A stretch of 64,000 nucleotides of DNA, taken from JAWXUE01 sp044432865 (GTDB taxonomy: Bacteria; Bacillota_I; Bacilli_A; Acholeplasmatales; Anaeroplasmataceae). The stretch is from the NCBI GenBank assembly GCA_044432865.1, contig JAWXUF010000003.1:8826-72825 (forward strand), in the 5' to 3' direction. A program made the translations under genes and the position numbers. This document shows positions 38,160 through 45,371 of this stretch, one piece after another; the stretch's first letter is position 1; every line of letters starts with the position of its first letter. The notes beneath the pieces were generated by a model. The model saw only the letters and a list, made by a program, of their open reading frames with translations. It did not search any database and had not been told where the DNA came from.

Positions 38160-39227
38160 ATGAAAAAATTATTAGCGCATGATTCAGTTAATACTGTACA
38201 AAGTATCAAAAAGTATTATAAGTTAGAACAAGAACATCCATCTAATCCTTTGCTGGATGAAATGTTTGAAAAACATAAACCTAAGCATGTTATTTTAATG
38301 TGTCTAGATGGGTTAGGATATAGTTTCTTAAATCATACTCCATATTTTAATGAAAATGTATTAGAGAAAGTTGATACAGTTTTCCCACCAACAACAGCGT
38401 GTGCTACTATAACACTGCAAACAGGATTATATCCATGTGAACATGGCTGGATAGGTTGGTCGCAATACTTTAAGGGTTTTGATGATTGCATCGAGTTATT
38501 TACTGGAAAAAGTTTCTATACTGATGATGTTTATGATTATAATGAAGTTATAAAAGATATAAAATTTGATGCGTTTTATAATCACATAGAAAACTCTAAA
38601 ATTTATTTTCCAGGGGCTGATAAATTTTATCCAAATAATTATGAAACAATCAAAGCACAATTTGATGAAGTTAAAAAACAAATTAATGAAAATGAAAATA
38701 CTTTCTCATATATGTACTGGAATGAACCAGATGGAATTTTACATAGAGAAGGTAGTAAATCACAAAATGTAATTAATCTTATTAAAGAAATTGAATCTCA
38801 AGTTAAAGAAGGAATTTCTTTATTAGAAGATGTTTTAGTAATTGTTACGGCTGATCATGGTCATATAGATAATGAAATAATTGAAATAAGAGATCATCCA
38901 GAAATATTAGAATGTTTAGTAACTAAACCATCAATAGAACCGCGATTTACAAATTTCTTTATTAAAGAAGGATATGAGAAAAAATTCATTGATGCTATAA
39001 ATCCTTTTTTAGATAAATTTGATTTATACTCAAAAGAAGAATTTCTTAATTTAGAGTTTTTTAATAGAGGCGTTCATCATTTTAAAATAAATGAATTTTT
39101 AGGTGATTATGTTTTAATAGCAAATGATAAGTATATACTAAACTTAAAAGATAAGTTTTATGCTTCAGCTCACGCTGGATGTACAGAAATTGAAATGGAA
39201 ATACCACTAATTGTTATTGCAAAATAA
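38160..39227 (+). CDS. Alkaline-phosphatase-superfamily phosphodiesterase, copy 1
   Basis: A 355-residue soluble protein with the superfamily core: VILMCLDGLG (about 41-50, metal Asp), VFPPTTACATITLQTGL (nucleophile Thr around residue 78), a WNEPDGILH metal site (about 187-195), ADHGH (about 225-229) and a final HAG. This resembles the nucleotide pyrophosphatase/phosphodiesterase branch. No signal peptide is visible, so it should be cytoplasmic. The substrate is unknown. A close paralogue starts 18 bases after its stop, so both are likely to be one transcript. Confidence 0.75.
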   Translation: MKKLLAHDSVNTVQSIKKYYKLEQEHPSNPLLDEMFEKHKPKHVILMCLDGLGYSFLNHTPYFNENVLEKVDTVFPPTTACATITLQTGLYPCEHGWIGWSQYFKGFDDCIELFTGKSFYTDDVYDYNEVIKDIKFDAFYNHIENSKIYFPGADKFYPNNYETIKAQFDEVKKQINENENTFSYMYWNEPDGILHREGSKSQNVINLIKEIESQVKEGISLLEDVLVIVTADHGHIDNEIIEIRDHPEILECLVTKPSIEPRFTNFFIKEGYEKKFIDAINPFLDKFDLYSKEEFLNLEFFNRGVHHFKINEFLGDYVLIANDKYILNLKDKFYASAHAGCTEIEMEIPLIVIAK

Positions 39228-39245
39228 ATTATATTGGAGAATAAA

Positions 39246-40325
39246 ATGAGAAAATTATTAAGTAATGATTCAGTTAATACAATTCAAAGTATAAAAAAAT
39301 ATTATAATTTAAAAAATGAACATAATACAAATGAAAAATTAGATGAATATCTTAATAGCAAAAAACCGAAGCATATTGTATTAATGGTTTTAGATGGGTT
39401 AGGATATAGTTTTTTAGATAAAGTACCATTCTTAAAAGAACATTGCTTTGAGAAAATTGATACTGTTTTCCCCCCAACAACAGCATGTGCTACTATAACA
39501 CTGCAAACTGGATTATATCCATGTGAACATGGCTGGTTAGGTTGGGCTCAATATTTCAAGGAATATGATGCAACGATTGAGTTGTTTTCTGGACTAAATT
39601 ATTCTACAACTGAATTTCAAAATCCAGTAGAAGTAAACAAAGATATTTCATTTACTCCTTTTTACTTAGATATAAAAAATAATAAGAAATTTTTCCCTAG
39701 TTTTGATCCTAATGGTTATGATGAATTTTCTGATTTACTTGATGGTGTTAAAGAACATATTTCATCTCATGAAGAAACTTTCTCATATGCATACTGGCAC
39801 GAACCAGATCATGTTCTACATCTAGATGGATCTAATGGAGAAAATACTTTAAAAACATTAAGTGAAATAGATAATTTAATTAGAAATTTCTCAAGTGATT
39901 TAGAAGATACTGTTGTAATAATAACAGCAGATCATGGACATATCGATTGTAGTGGATTACATTTGAATGATTATCCTAAACTTACAGAATGTTTTGTTAG
40001 GCTACCATCAATTGAACCTAGATGTGTTAACATGTTTATAAAAGATGGAATGGAAGTACAATTTTTAAATGAATGTAGAAGATTTGAAGAGCATTTTTCT
40101 ATATTTACAAAAGAAGAATTTTTAAAATCTGATTTCTTTAATAAAGGGAATCATCATCCAAAAGTTAATGATTTTTTAGGTGATTTCATTTTAATCGCAA
40201 CAGGTGATTACTTCTTTTACGGTCATAAGCCAGTAGATCCTAATTTGCCTGCGCTTGAATTTAAAAGTATGCATGCAGGAAATACAAATATTGAAATGGA
40301 AATACCTTTAATAATTATCGATTAA
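39246..40325 (+). CDS. Alkaline-phosphatase-superfamily phosphodiesterase, copy 2
   Basis: A 359-residue paralogue of the preceding protein. All the core motifs are kept: VLMVLDGLG, FPPTTACATITLQTGLYPCEHGW, WHEPDHVLH, TADHGH and HAGN. The flanks of the substrate pocket differ (for example, the region around residues 112-170), which suggests a changed substrate or a heteromeric pair. The ATG at 39246 is chosen after TTGGAGA; a TTG in frame lies 12 bases upstream. Confidence 0.75.
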   Translation: MRKLLSNDSVNTIQSIKKYYNLKNEHNTNEKLDEYLNSKKPKHIVLMVLDGLGYSFLDKVPFLKEHCFEKIDTVFPPTTACATITLQTGLYPCEHGWLGWAQYFKEYDATIELFSGLNYSTTEFQNPVEVNKDISFTPFYLDIKNNKKFFPSFDPNGYDEFSDLLDGVKEHISSHEETFSYAYWHEPDHVLHLDGSNGENTLKTLSEIDNLIRNFSSDLEDTVVIITADHGHIDCSGLHLNDYPKLTECFVRLPSIEPRCVNMFIKDGMEVQFLNECRRFEEHFSIFTKEEFLKSDFFNKGNHHPKVNDFLGDFILIATGDYFFYGHKPVDPNLPALEFKSMHAGNTNIEMEIPLIIID

Positions 40326-40351
40326 CAATCATATAATTTTTTGGTGATTAA

Positions 40352-41005
40352 ATGATAGGTGTAATAGGTATAAGCGGTAAAATAGGTAATTTCGTTGCTA
40401 ATTTACTTAAAGAAGAAAACAGTATAATTGGATATGATAAAAATAATTCAAACGAATTTATAACATACGATAATTATACTGATTTTTTTAACAATGATTT
40501 AGATTTAGTTATTGATTTTTCAAATAGTAATTTATCTAAAGATATATTGTTAGAATGCATAAGAAGAAATATAAAAGTATTAAGTGGTACATCAAATATC
40601 CCTAATCTAAAGGAAATTTCTGATTTTGCATATGGAAAAAAAGTTAGTTTCGTTTATTTAGAAAATTATTCAAAAGGGATAAATCAATTAATTTCTATTA
40701 TTGATAAAATTTCTTGTGATAAAAAAGAAATAATAGAAGAACATTACCATAAAAAAACTGACATAAGTCAAACGGCTATTTCTATAGCGAAGAAACTAGA
40801 TATTGATAATATAAGTAGTGTTAGAACATTAAAAAGAGAATCTAATCATTATATTAAATTTTATTTTGAAGATGAAGAGATTGAAATAATTCATAAATGT
40901 TTCAGTCCTTATGCATATAAAGATGTTTTAATTAAAGAAATAAATAAAATAAAAAATAGTGATTTTTATTATAAGTGTGGTATTATAGATGTAAGTAAAA
41001 AGTAA
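40352..41005 (+). CDS. DapB-like dihydrodipicolinate reductase family protein
   Basis: The 217-residue protein has the DapB layout: Rossmann motif GVIGISGKIGNFV (3-15), VIDFSN (about 53-58), SGTSN (about 78-82) and EEHYHKKTDISQTA (about 130-143), matching DapB's ExHHxxKxDaPSGTA with the PSG changed to ISQ. DapB reduces dihydrodipicolinate in lysine/diaminopimelate synthesis. It is shorter than usual (about 250-270). No other dap gene is nearby. The altered loop makes the exact activity uncertain. Confidence 0.65.
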   Translation: MIGVIGISGKIGNFVANLLKEENSIIGYDKNNSNEFITYDNYTDFFNNDLDLVIDFSNSNLSKDILLECIRRNIKVLSGTSNIPNLKEISDFAYGKKVSFVYLENYSKGINQLISIIDKISCDKKEIIEEHYHKKTDISQTAISIAKKLDIDNISSVRTLKRESNHYIKFYFEDEEIEIIHKCFSPYAYKDVLIKEINKIKNSDFYYKCGIIDVSKK

Positions 41006-41018
41006 GGGAGATTTGATT

Positions 41019-41642
41019 ATGCTTAAATATATGATTAAAAAAGGATATGTTGATGTTAATAAGTTGATTTTAGATATTTATCCTAAAATGAATTTAACTG
41101 AACAAGAAGTTATTGTTGTATTAAATTTAATTGAATTATATAAAAATAATCAATCTACTCTAGCTGTTTCAAGTTTATCTAAAAAATTAAACATGTCAAA
41201 TGATGTTTGTTCAAATAGTTTAAATGGTTTATTAAATAAAGGATACATTTCATTAAATATCGAATATACGAAAAGTGGAAAAGCGAAAGAAGTATTTGAT
41301 ATTGATGATATTGTAACTACAATTTCAAAAATGATGAATGAAGAAATAAAAACTGAAAAAATTCATGAATCGGAAAATTTGATAAAAATAGTTATTGATT
41401 TCTTAGAAAAAACATTAAATAAATCTCTTTCACCTTTTGAATTAGATTTAGTATTATCATGGATTGATGATGGTGAAACACTTGATTCAATTAGTAAAGC
41501 TGTTGATATATCAGTTAGTAAAGGAATTAATAATTTAAAATATATTGATAAAGTAATACTAGGTTCTAAAAATAATCCTGATGCAGTAGTAGATGAGGAA
41601 AGTTCAAAAGTATTAGATGATATTTTTAGAAATTTAAAATAA
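41019..41642 (+). CDS. dnaD: DnaD-family replication initiation protein
   Basis: DnaD works in primosome assembly at the origin and restart sites of Firmicutes. The 207-residue protein has an N-terminal winged helix (about 15-90) and a C-terminal DnaD domain with FLEKTLNKSLSPFELDLVLSWIDDG (about 125-149). AAGGGAG precedes the ATG at 41019; the frame also opens at a TTG two codons earlier. It is directly coupled to nth, the usual dnaD-nth pair. Confidence 0.9.
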   Translation: MLKYMIKKGYVDVNKLILDIYPKMNLTEQEVIVVLNLIELYKNNQSTLAVSSLSKKLNMSNDVCSNSLNGLLNKGYISLNIEYTKSGKAKEVFDIDDIVTTISKMMNEEIKTEKIHESENLIKIVIDFLEKTLNKSLSPFELDLVLSWIDDGETLDSISKAVDISVSKGINNLKYIDKVILGSKNNPDAVVDEESSKVLDDIFRNLK

Positions 41643-42253
41643 TGAGAGATATAATATTAAACTTTTTAGAAGAACTTTTTCCTGATGCTCATTGTGAATT
41701 AAATTTTAATAATGATTACGAATTACTAATTAATATTGCACTAAGTGCACAAACTACAGATAAAAAGGTTAATCAAGTGACTGAGGATTTATTTTTAATT
41801 TATCCAAATATCGAAACTTTGCGAAAAGCTAATCCTATCGAAGTAGAACAAATTTTAAAGCCTTTAGGTCTAGCAAAAGTAAAAGCAAATAGTATAATTA
41901 AATGTGCTAATCAAATTTACGACAATTTTAACGGAGTAATTCCACAAGTCCATAAAGACTTAATTTCATTACAAGGTGTAGGAAATAAGACAGCAAATGT
42001 CTTTTTAGCAGTTTTTTGTAATATCCCAACATTCCCTGTTGATACTCATGTAAAAAGAGTAGCAAATCGATTATGTTTGTCTAAAAGTGATGATGTTATT
42101 CAAATAGAAAAAGACTTGATGAATTATTTTGATAAAAATACCTGGATTAAGCTACATCATCAGCTAATCTTCTTCGGAAGATACTTCTGTACAAGTAAAA
42201 ACCCAAATTGTAACAAATGTTTACTAAATAAAATTTGTTCCTACAAAATATGA
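41642..42253 (+). CDS. nth: Endonuclease III
   Basis: A base-excision DNA glycosylase/AP lyase that removes oxidised pyrimidines. The 203-residue protein has the helix-hairpin-helix LQGVGNKTANVFL (about 109-121, catalytic Lys), VDTHVKRVANRL with the catalytic Asp, and a complete 4Fe-4S ligand set C-x6-C-x2-C-x5-C at the end. It starts in the dnaD stop and is followed by a terminator. Confidence 0.95.
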   Translation: MRDIILNFLEELFPDAHCELNFNNDYELLINIALSAQTTDKKVNQVTEDLFLIYPNIETLRKANPIEVEQILKPLGLAKVKANSIIKCANQIYDNFNGVIPQVHKDLISLQGVGNKTANVFLAVFCNIPTFPVDTHVKRVANRLCLSKSDDVIQIEKDLMNYFDKNTWIKLHHQLIFFGRYFCTSKNPNCNKCLLNKICSYKI

Positions 42254-42305
42254 CAATTTTTTGCAAACCTCCTATGATAATATAAATCATAGGAGGTGTT
42301 TTTTT
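42250..42305 (+). promoter_or_regulatory. Promoter, terminator and masked ribosome-binding site before cse60
   Basis: ACCTCCTATGAT (42267-42278) and ATCATAGGAGGT (42286-42297) form a perfect 12-bp hairpin followed by seven T residues, so it should terminate nth transcripts. The right arm contains AGGAGGT, the ribosome-binding site of cse60. ATGACA (42250-42255), 17 bases and TATGAT (42273-42278) form a good promoter whose start point (about 42285) lies in the loop. Transcripts from it would lack the left arm and expose the site. Confidence 0.65.
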
Positions 42306-42470
42306 ATGTATGTAAAAATATTCGATTTTGAACATGAACTTGATTTAGAAAACGCAGTAAACGATTTTATTTATGATAAAAATATCATTAAAATTTTATA
42401 CCAAACAAGTCATTTCCAAGCTTTAGATGAACAAATCTACTCTTTTTCGGTACTTATTTATTACGAGTAG
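42306..42470 (+). CDS. Cse60-like sporulation protein
   Basis: A 54-residue acidic protein, MYVKIFDFEHELDLENAVNDF at the start and QIYSFSVLIYYE at the end. It closely follows Cse60, a small sigma-E-controlled sporulation protein of Bacillus (pattern vK.FDeEHE.DLE..vNeF...Y.FSa...Y). Its molecular role is not known. The ATG at 42306 is eight bases after AGGAGGTG. The terminator arms extend into its last codons. Confidence 0.72.
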   Translation: MYVKIFDFEHELDLENAVNDFIYDKNIIKILYQTSHFQALDEQIYSFSVLIYYE

Positions 42471-42483
42471 ATTTTGTTTTTTT
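42433..42483 (+). terminator. cse60 terminator
   Basis: AAATCTACTC (42433-42442) pairs with GAGTAGATTT (42465-42474) across a 22-base loop, then a T-rich tract. The left arm and the stop codon lie within the gene. Confidence 0.6.
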
Positions 42484-42608
42484 GCGAAAAAACACTATTT
42501 TGTAGAATAATGTCTAAATTACAAATAAAATTATATTAGGAGGAAAATGAAATAAGAAAATATAAAAAAATAAGGAAATGCACTTGTAAGTGTGAAGGGG
42601 AAATTGAA
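42482..42608 (+). promoter_or_regulatory. Leader of the 396-residue regulator
   Basis: TTGCGA (42482-42487) and TAGAAT (42503-42508) form a possible promoter with a short 15-base spacer. Downstream, AGGAGG (42539-42544 region) is followed by ATGAAATAA, a two-codon frame, and later ATGCACTTGTAA, a three-codon frame within a small hairpin (CACTT/AAGTG). These lie before the true ribosome-binding site GAAGGGG. Confidence 0.35.
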
Positions 42609-43799
42609 ATGATTGAAAAAAAGTTTGCTTCAGAATTAAGGAAGAAGTCAGTTGATGATTTGAAAAAATATCAATTTATTGGTGCGGAAATAAAAAGTTC
42701 TAGATTGAAATTATCTAAAACTTTAGATGCGATTGGAAATGTAAATAGAAGTATTAGTTATATATCTAAAATAGAGAATAATAAAATAGTACCAAATAAA
42801 AGATGTTTGATGGAATTATGTGATGAGTTGTTTATATCAAAAGAAGACCTAGAAAGTATGGAGTGTTTTGATGAATACATTTTAGAAGCTATTGAAACGA
42901 TCTACTTTAAAGATGAGATAAAAATGAAAGAAATATTTTCTAAGTATGAATCATTTAAAAATACTAGGACAAATTTAATTAAAGGATTATATTATTTTAT
43001 GTTCGATGATCATACGCAAATAAAAAGTGTTATTAAAAGTTTAGTTAAAATAGAAAGTTCATTATCAATTGAAGATTATTTAGTATATATCTTGTTGTGT
43101 GTTAAAGATTTTATTTTAGATAAAAATGTTGTACAAGCATATAAAATATTATCTGTAGTATTAGAATCTAAAACAGCTACAGATACATTATATAATGTAT
43201 TTAAAATGATGGAATTTGATTTGAAAATTAGTTTTAATTTATTTAAGTTTGATAATGATTACTTTGATGTTATTAAAATGCATGTACTTAAAAATAACAT
43301 AATTAGAATAGAAGAATGTGTTAAGAAGTACGAGCGAATGCAAATTGATTTACTTGATTCATCTATTACTGAAAATGAAATAAAAAGATTATCTACAGAT
43401 GAATTAAGATTTTACGCTTATTGTTTACGTGGAGAAATAGATAAAGCACAGAAATATTTTGATGAAAATATAGCTGATGAATTTAGATTGCTATATTATT
43501 TTAAACTAAATGAATTAGAAGAAATAAAAAATATGATTAATACAAGTTTAACTGAAGAAAACATGATCTTAGCAAATGCATATAAATATTCATTAGAAGG
43601 AAATGCTGAATTGTATAGAACATTCTTAATTAATATTTGTATCCCATATTTTAAAGGTGTTGTTAAAGTTAAAATGTTATTACATTTTTATAACATTTTG
43701 TTAGAACTAAGTTCTAAGACTGCTAAGTATAAAGAATCGAATACTTATGGAAGAGAAATTGTTAAGATGTTACAAGAATTAAGTGTATTAATTTCATAG
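42609..43799 (+). CDS. XRE-type regulator with helical-repeat C-terminal domain
   Basis: A 396-residue protein. Residues about 24-85 look like an XRE-family helix-turn-helix (IGAEIKSSRLKLSKTLDAIG...SISYISKIENNKIVPNKRCL). The rest is helical with no motif I recognise, in TPR-like units. This is the layout of Rgg/PlcR/RRNPP regulators, which bind short peptides. It is monocistronic, between its own leader and a terminator. The target may be the surface protein gene directly downstream; that is inference. Confidence 0.6.
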   Translation: MIEKKFASELRKKSVDDLKKYQFIGAEIKSSRLKLSKTLDAIGNVNRSISYISKIENNKIVPNKRCLMELCDELFISKEDLESMECFDEYILEAIETIYFKDEIKMKEIFSKYESFKNTRTNLIKGLYYFMFDDHTQIKSVIKSLVKIESSLSIEDYLVYILLCVKDFILDKNVVQAYKILSVVLESKTATDTLYNVFKMMEFDLKISFNLFKFDNDYFDVIKMHVLKNNIIRIEECVKKYERMQIDLLDSSITENEIKRLSTDELRFYAYCLRGEIDKAQKYFDENIADEFRLLYYFKLNELEEIKNMINTSLTEENMILANAYKYSLEGNAELYRTFLINICIPYFKGVVKVKMLLHFYNILLELSSKTAKYKESNTYGREIVKMLQELSVLIS

Positions 43800-43806
43800 A
43801 TAAAAG

Positions 43807-43836
43807 AGAAACTTTTTAAAAAAGTTTCTTTTTTTT
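43807..43836 (+). terminator. Terminator of the 396-residue regulator
   Basis: AGAAACTT (43807-43814) pairs with AAGTTTCT (43822-43829), followed by eight T residues. Confidence 0.8.
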
Positions 43837-43885
43837 AGTAATTTTGTTTTTTTCAGTAATAATATAAATTGAAGGAGAAGATAAA

Positions 43886-45316
43886 ATGAAAAAAATATTT
43901 ATATTATTGTTTTTTATAATTTCAATATTTACAGCAAATAGTGCAAAAGGATATGAAAATCATGAGTTTGATATCAACTGGCAAAAAGTATATGTACCAA
44001 TACCATTAAATGGAAATATTTCTGATTACGAAAGAGACTTTATTGTTACGGTATCTGTGGATGGAACTTTACTAACGGAAAATGTTGATTACTATGTTAA
44101 AGTTGGTGTTAATGGTACAAGCATTGGTACAATTACAACTAATATAACTGGAAGATATGAAGTTGATGTAATGGTATCTTTATTTAAGTATAATGCTTTT
44201 AGTGAAAATACAGTGACATATCATGTTATTGATTATGATAGTCCTGGATTTGATGATGAGAATGCTTCCATTACTACACCTTATAGTGTAATACCTGATT
44301 ACGTAACATTTTATAAAATGAAGAATTCAGATAAACAATTTTCTAGTATATCTGTGAATGAGAGTTTTGTTAAAATTAATTACATAGGAAATTATTTTAT
44401 AATAGTTACAGCTACACAAACAAGTGGAGCTATTATTACTGAAACAATTCCTGTATACGTAGTTGATCCGTTTCCACCAAGAATATCATTGATTAATCCA
44501 TTTGAAATTTCAATTGGAGAAATTATATCACCAAGTAATTATTTTACTGGATATGATGATTATGATAAAGATATTACAAATCAAATAAAAATTGAGAGTT
44601 ATGATAGTAGTAAATTAGGATCTCAACTTGTGTATGTATCATTAACTGATTTATCAGGTAATAATACTAGAATTCAAGTTTCATTATCTGTTGTTGATAA
44701 TACAAAACCAATAGTGTATTTTAATACTAATGATGCAAAGATAGATATAGAAGAAGATATTACATATAGTTTAATGCAGGGGTTTATATTATCTGTTGTT
44801 GATGATGGCGTTGAACTTGATATAGGTTCAGTTAATATTGATTTTTCCTCTGTATTAAGCGAACTAGGCACATATAGTGTTACTTATTCGGTTGAAGACG
44901 AAAATGGCAATAAAGGCGAATATAAGCTTGCTGTGAGGGTTGTTCAAATGCGTGGTCCTGAAATATATTGTACAAATATTATAATCAAATCAGGTGAAGT
45001 GTTTGATGTATCTACAATAAGTGATTATATTACTGTATATGATCAATTTGACTCAACAGCAGAAAGTACATTGAGAGTTGATTTTTCAAACGTAAATTTA
45101 TCATCAAAAGGTACATACATGGTTTTAGTAAGTGCATGTAATAGTAGTGGGATATTTACATATAAAACAATGCTTATTACAGTAAAAGGTGATGTGTTTT
45201 TAAATTTAGATGTATATTGGCCATTGTTATTTTTATTATTAGCACCTGCTGGATACTTTGGATATCAATATTATCAAAAACAAAAAGCTAAAAAATTCGA
45301 AGAAAATATTTTATAA
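43886..45316 (+). CDS. Membrane-anchored Ig-like surface protein
   Basis: A 476-residue exported protein. It has a signal peptide (residues 1-20, cut probably after ANSAKG), a beta-rich body with at least three Ig-like (DUF5011-type) repeats and a C-terminal membrane helix (about 443-462) followed by a basic tail. The repeats show VVD..PP, VVDNTKPIV and YSVEDENGNKGEY at their boundaries. This suggests a wall-facing binding or spacer protein. There is no LPXTG motif. GGAGAAG precedes the ATG. The exact ligand is unknown. Confidence 0.7.
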   Translation: MKKIFILLFFIISIFTANSAKGYENHEFDINWQKVYVPIPLNGNISDYERDFIVTVSVDGTLLTENVDYYVKVGVNGTSIGTITTNITGRYEVDVMVSLFKYNAFSENTVTYHVIDYDSPGFDDENASITTPYSVIPDYVTFYKMKNSDKQFSSISVNESFVKINYIGNYFIIVTATQTSGAIITETIPVYVVDPFPPRISLINPFEISIGEIISPSNYFTGYDDYDKDITNQIKIESYDSSKLGSQLVYVSLTDLSGNNTRIQVSLSVVDNTKPIVYFNTNDAKIDIEEDITYSLMQGFILSVVDDGVELDIGSVNIDFSSVLSELGTYSVTYSVEDENGNKGEYKLAVRVVQMRGPEIYCTNIIIKSGEVFDVSTISDYITVYDQFDSTAESTLRVDFSNVNLSSKGTYMVLVSACNSSGIFTYKTMLITVKGDVFLNLDVYWPLLFLLLAPAGYFGYQYYQKQKAKKFEENIL

Positions 45317-45371
45317 TACATTAAAAAATGATATAATGAAATAAAAATAAAATTAGGAATGAGGTGATTTG

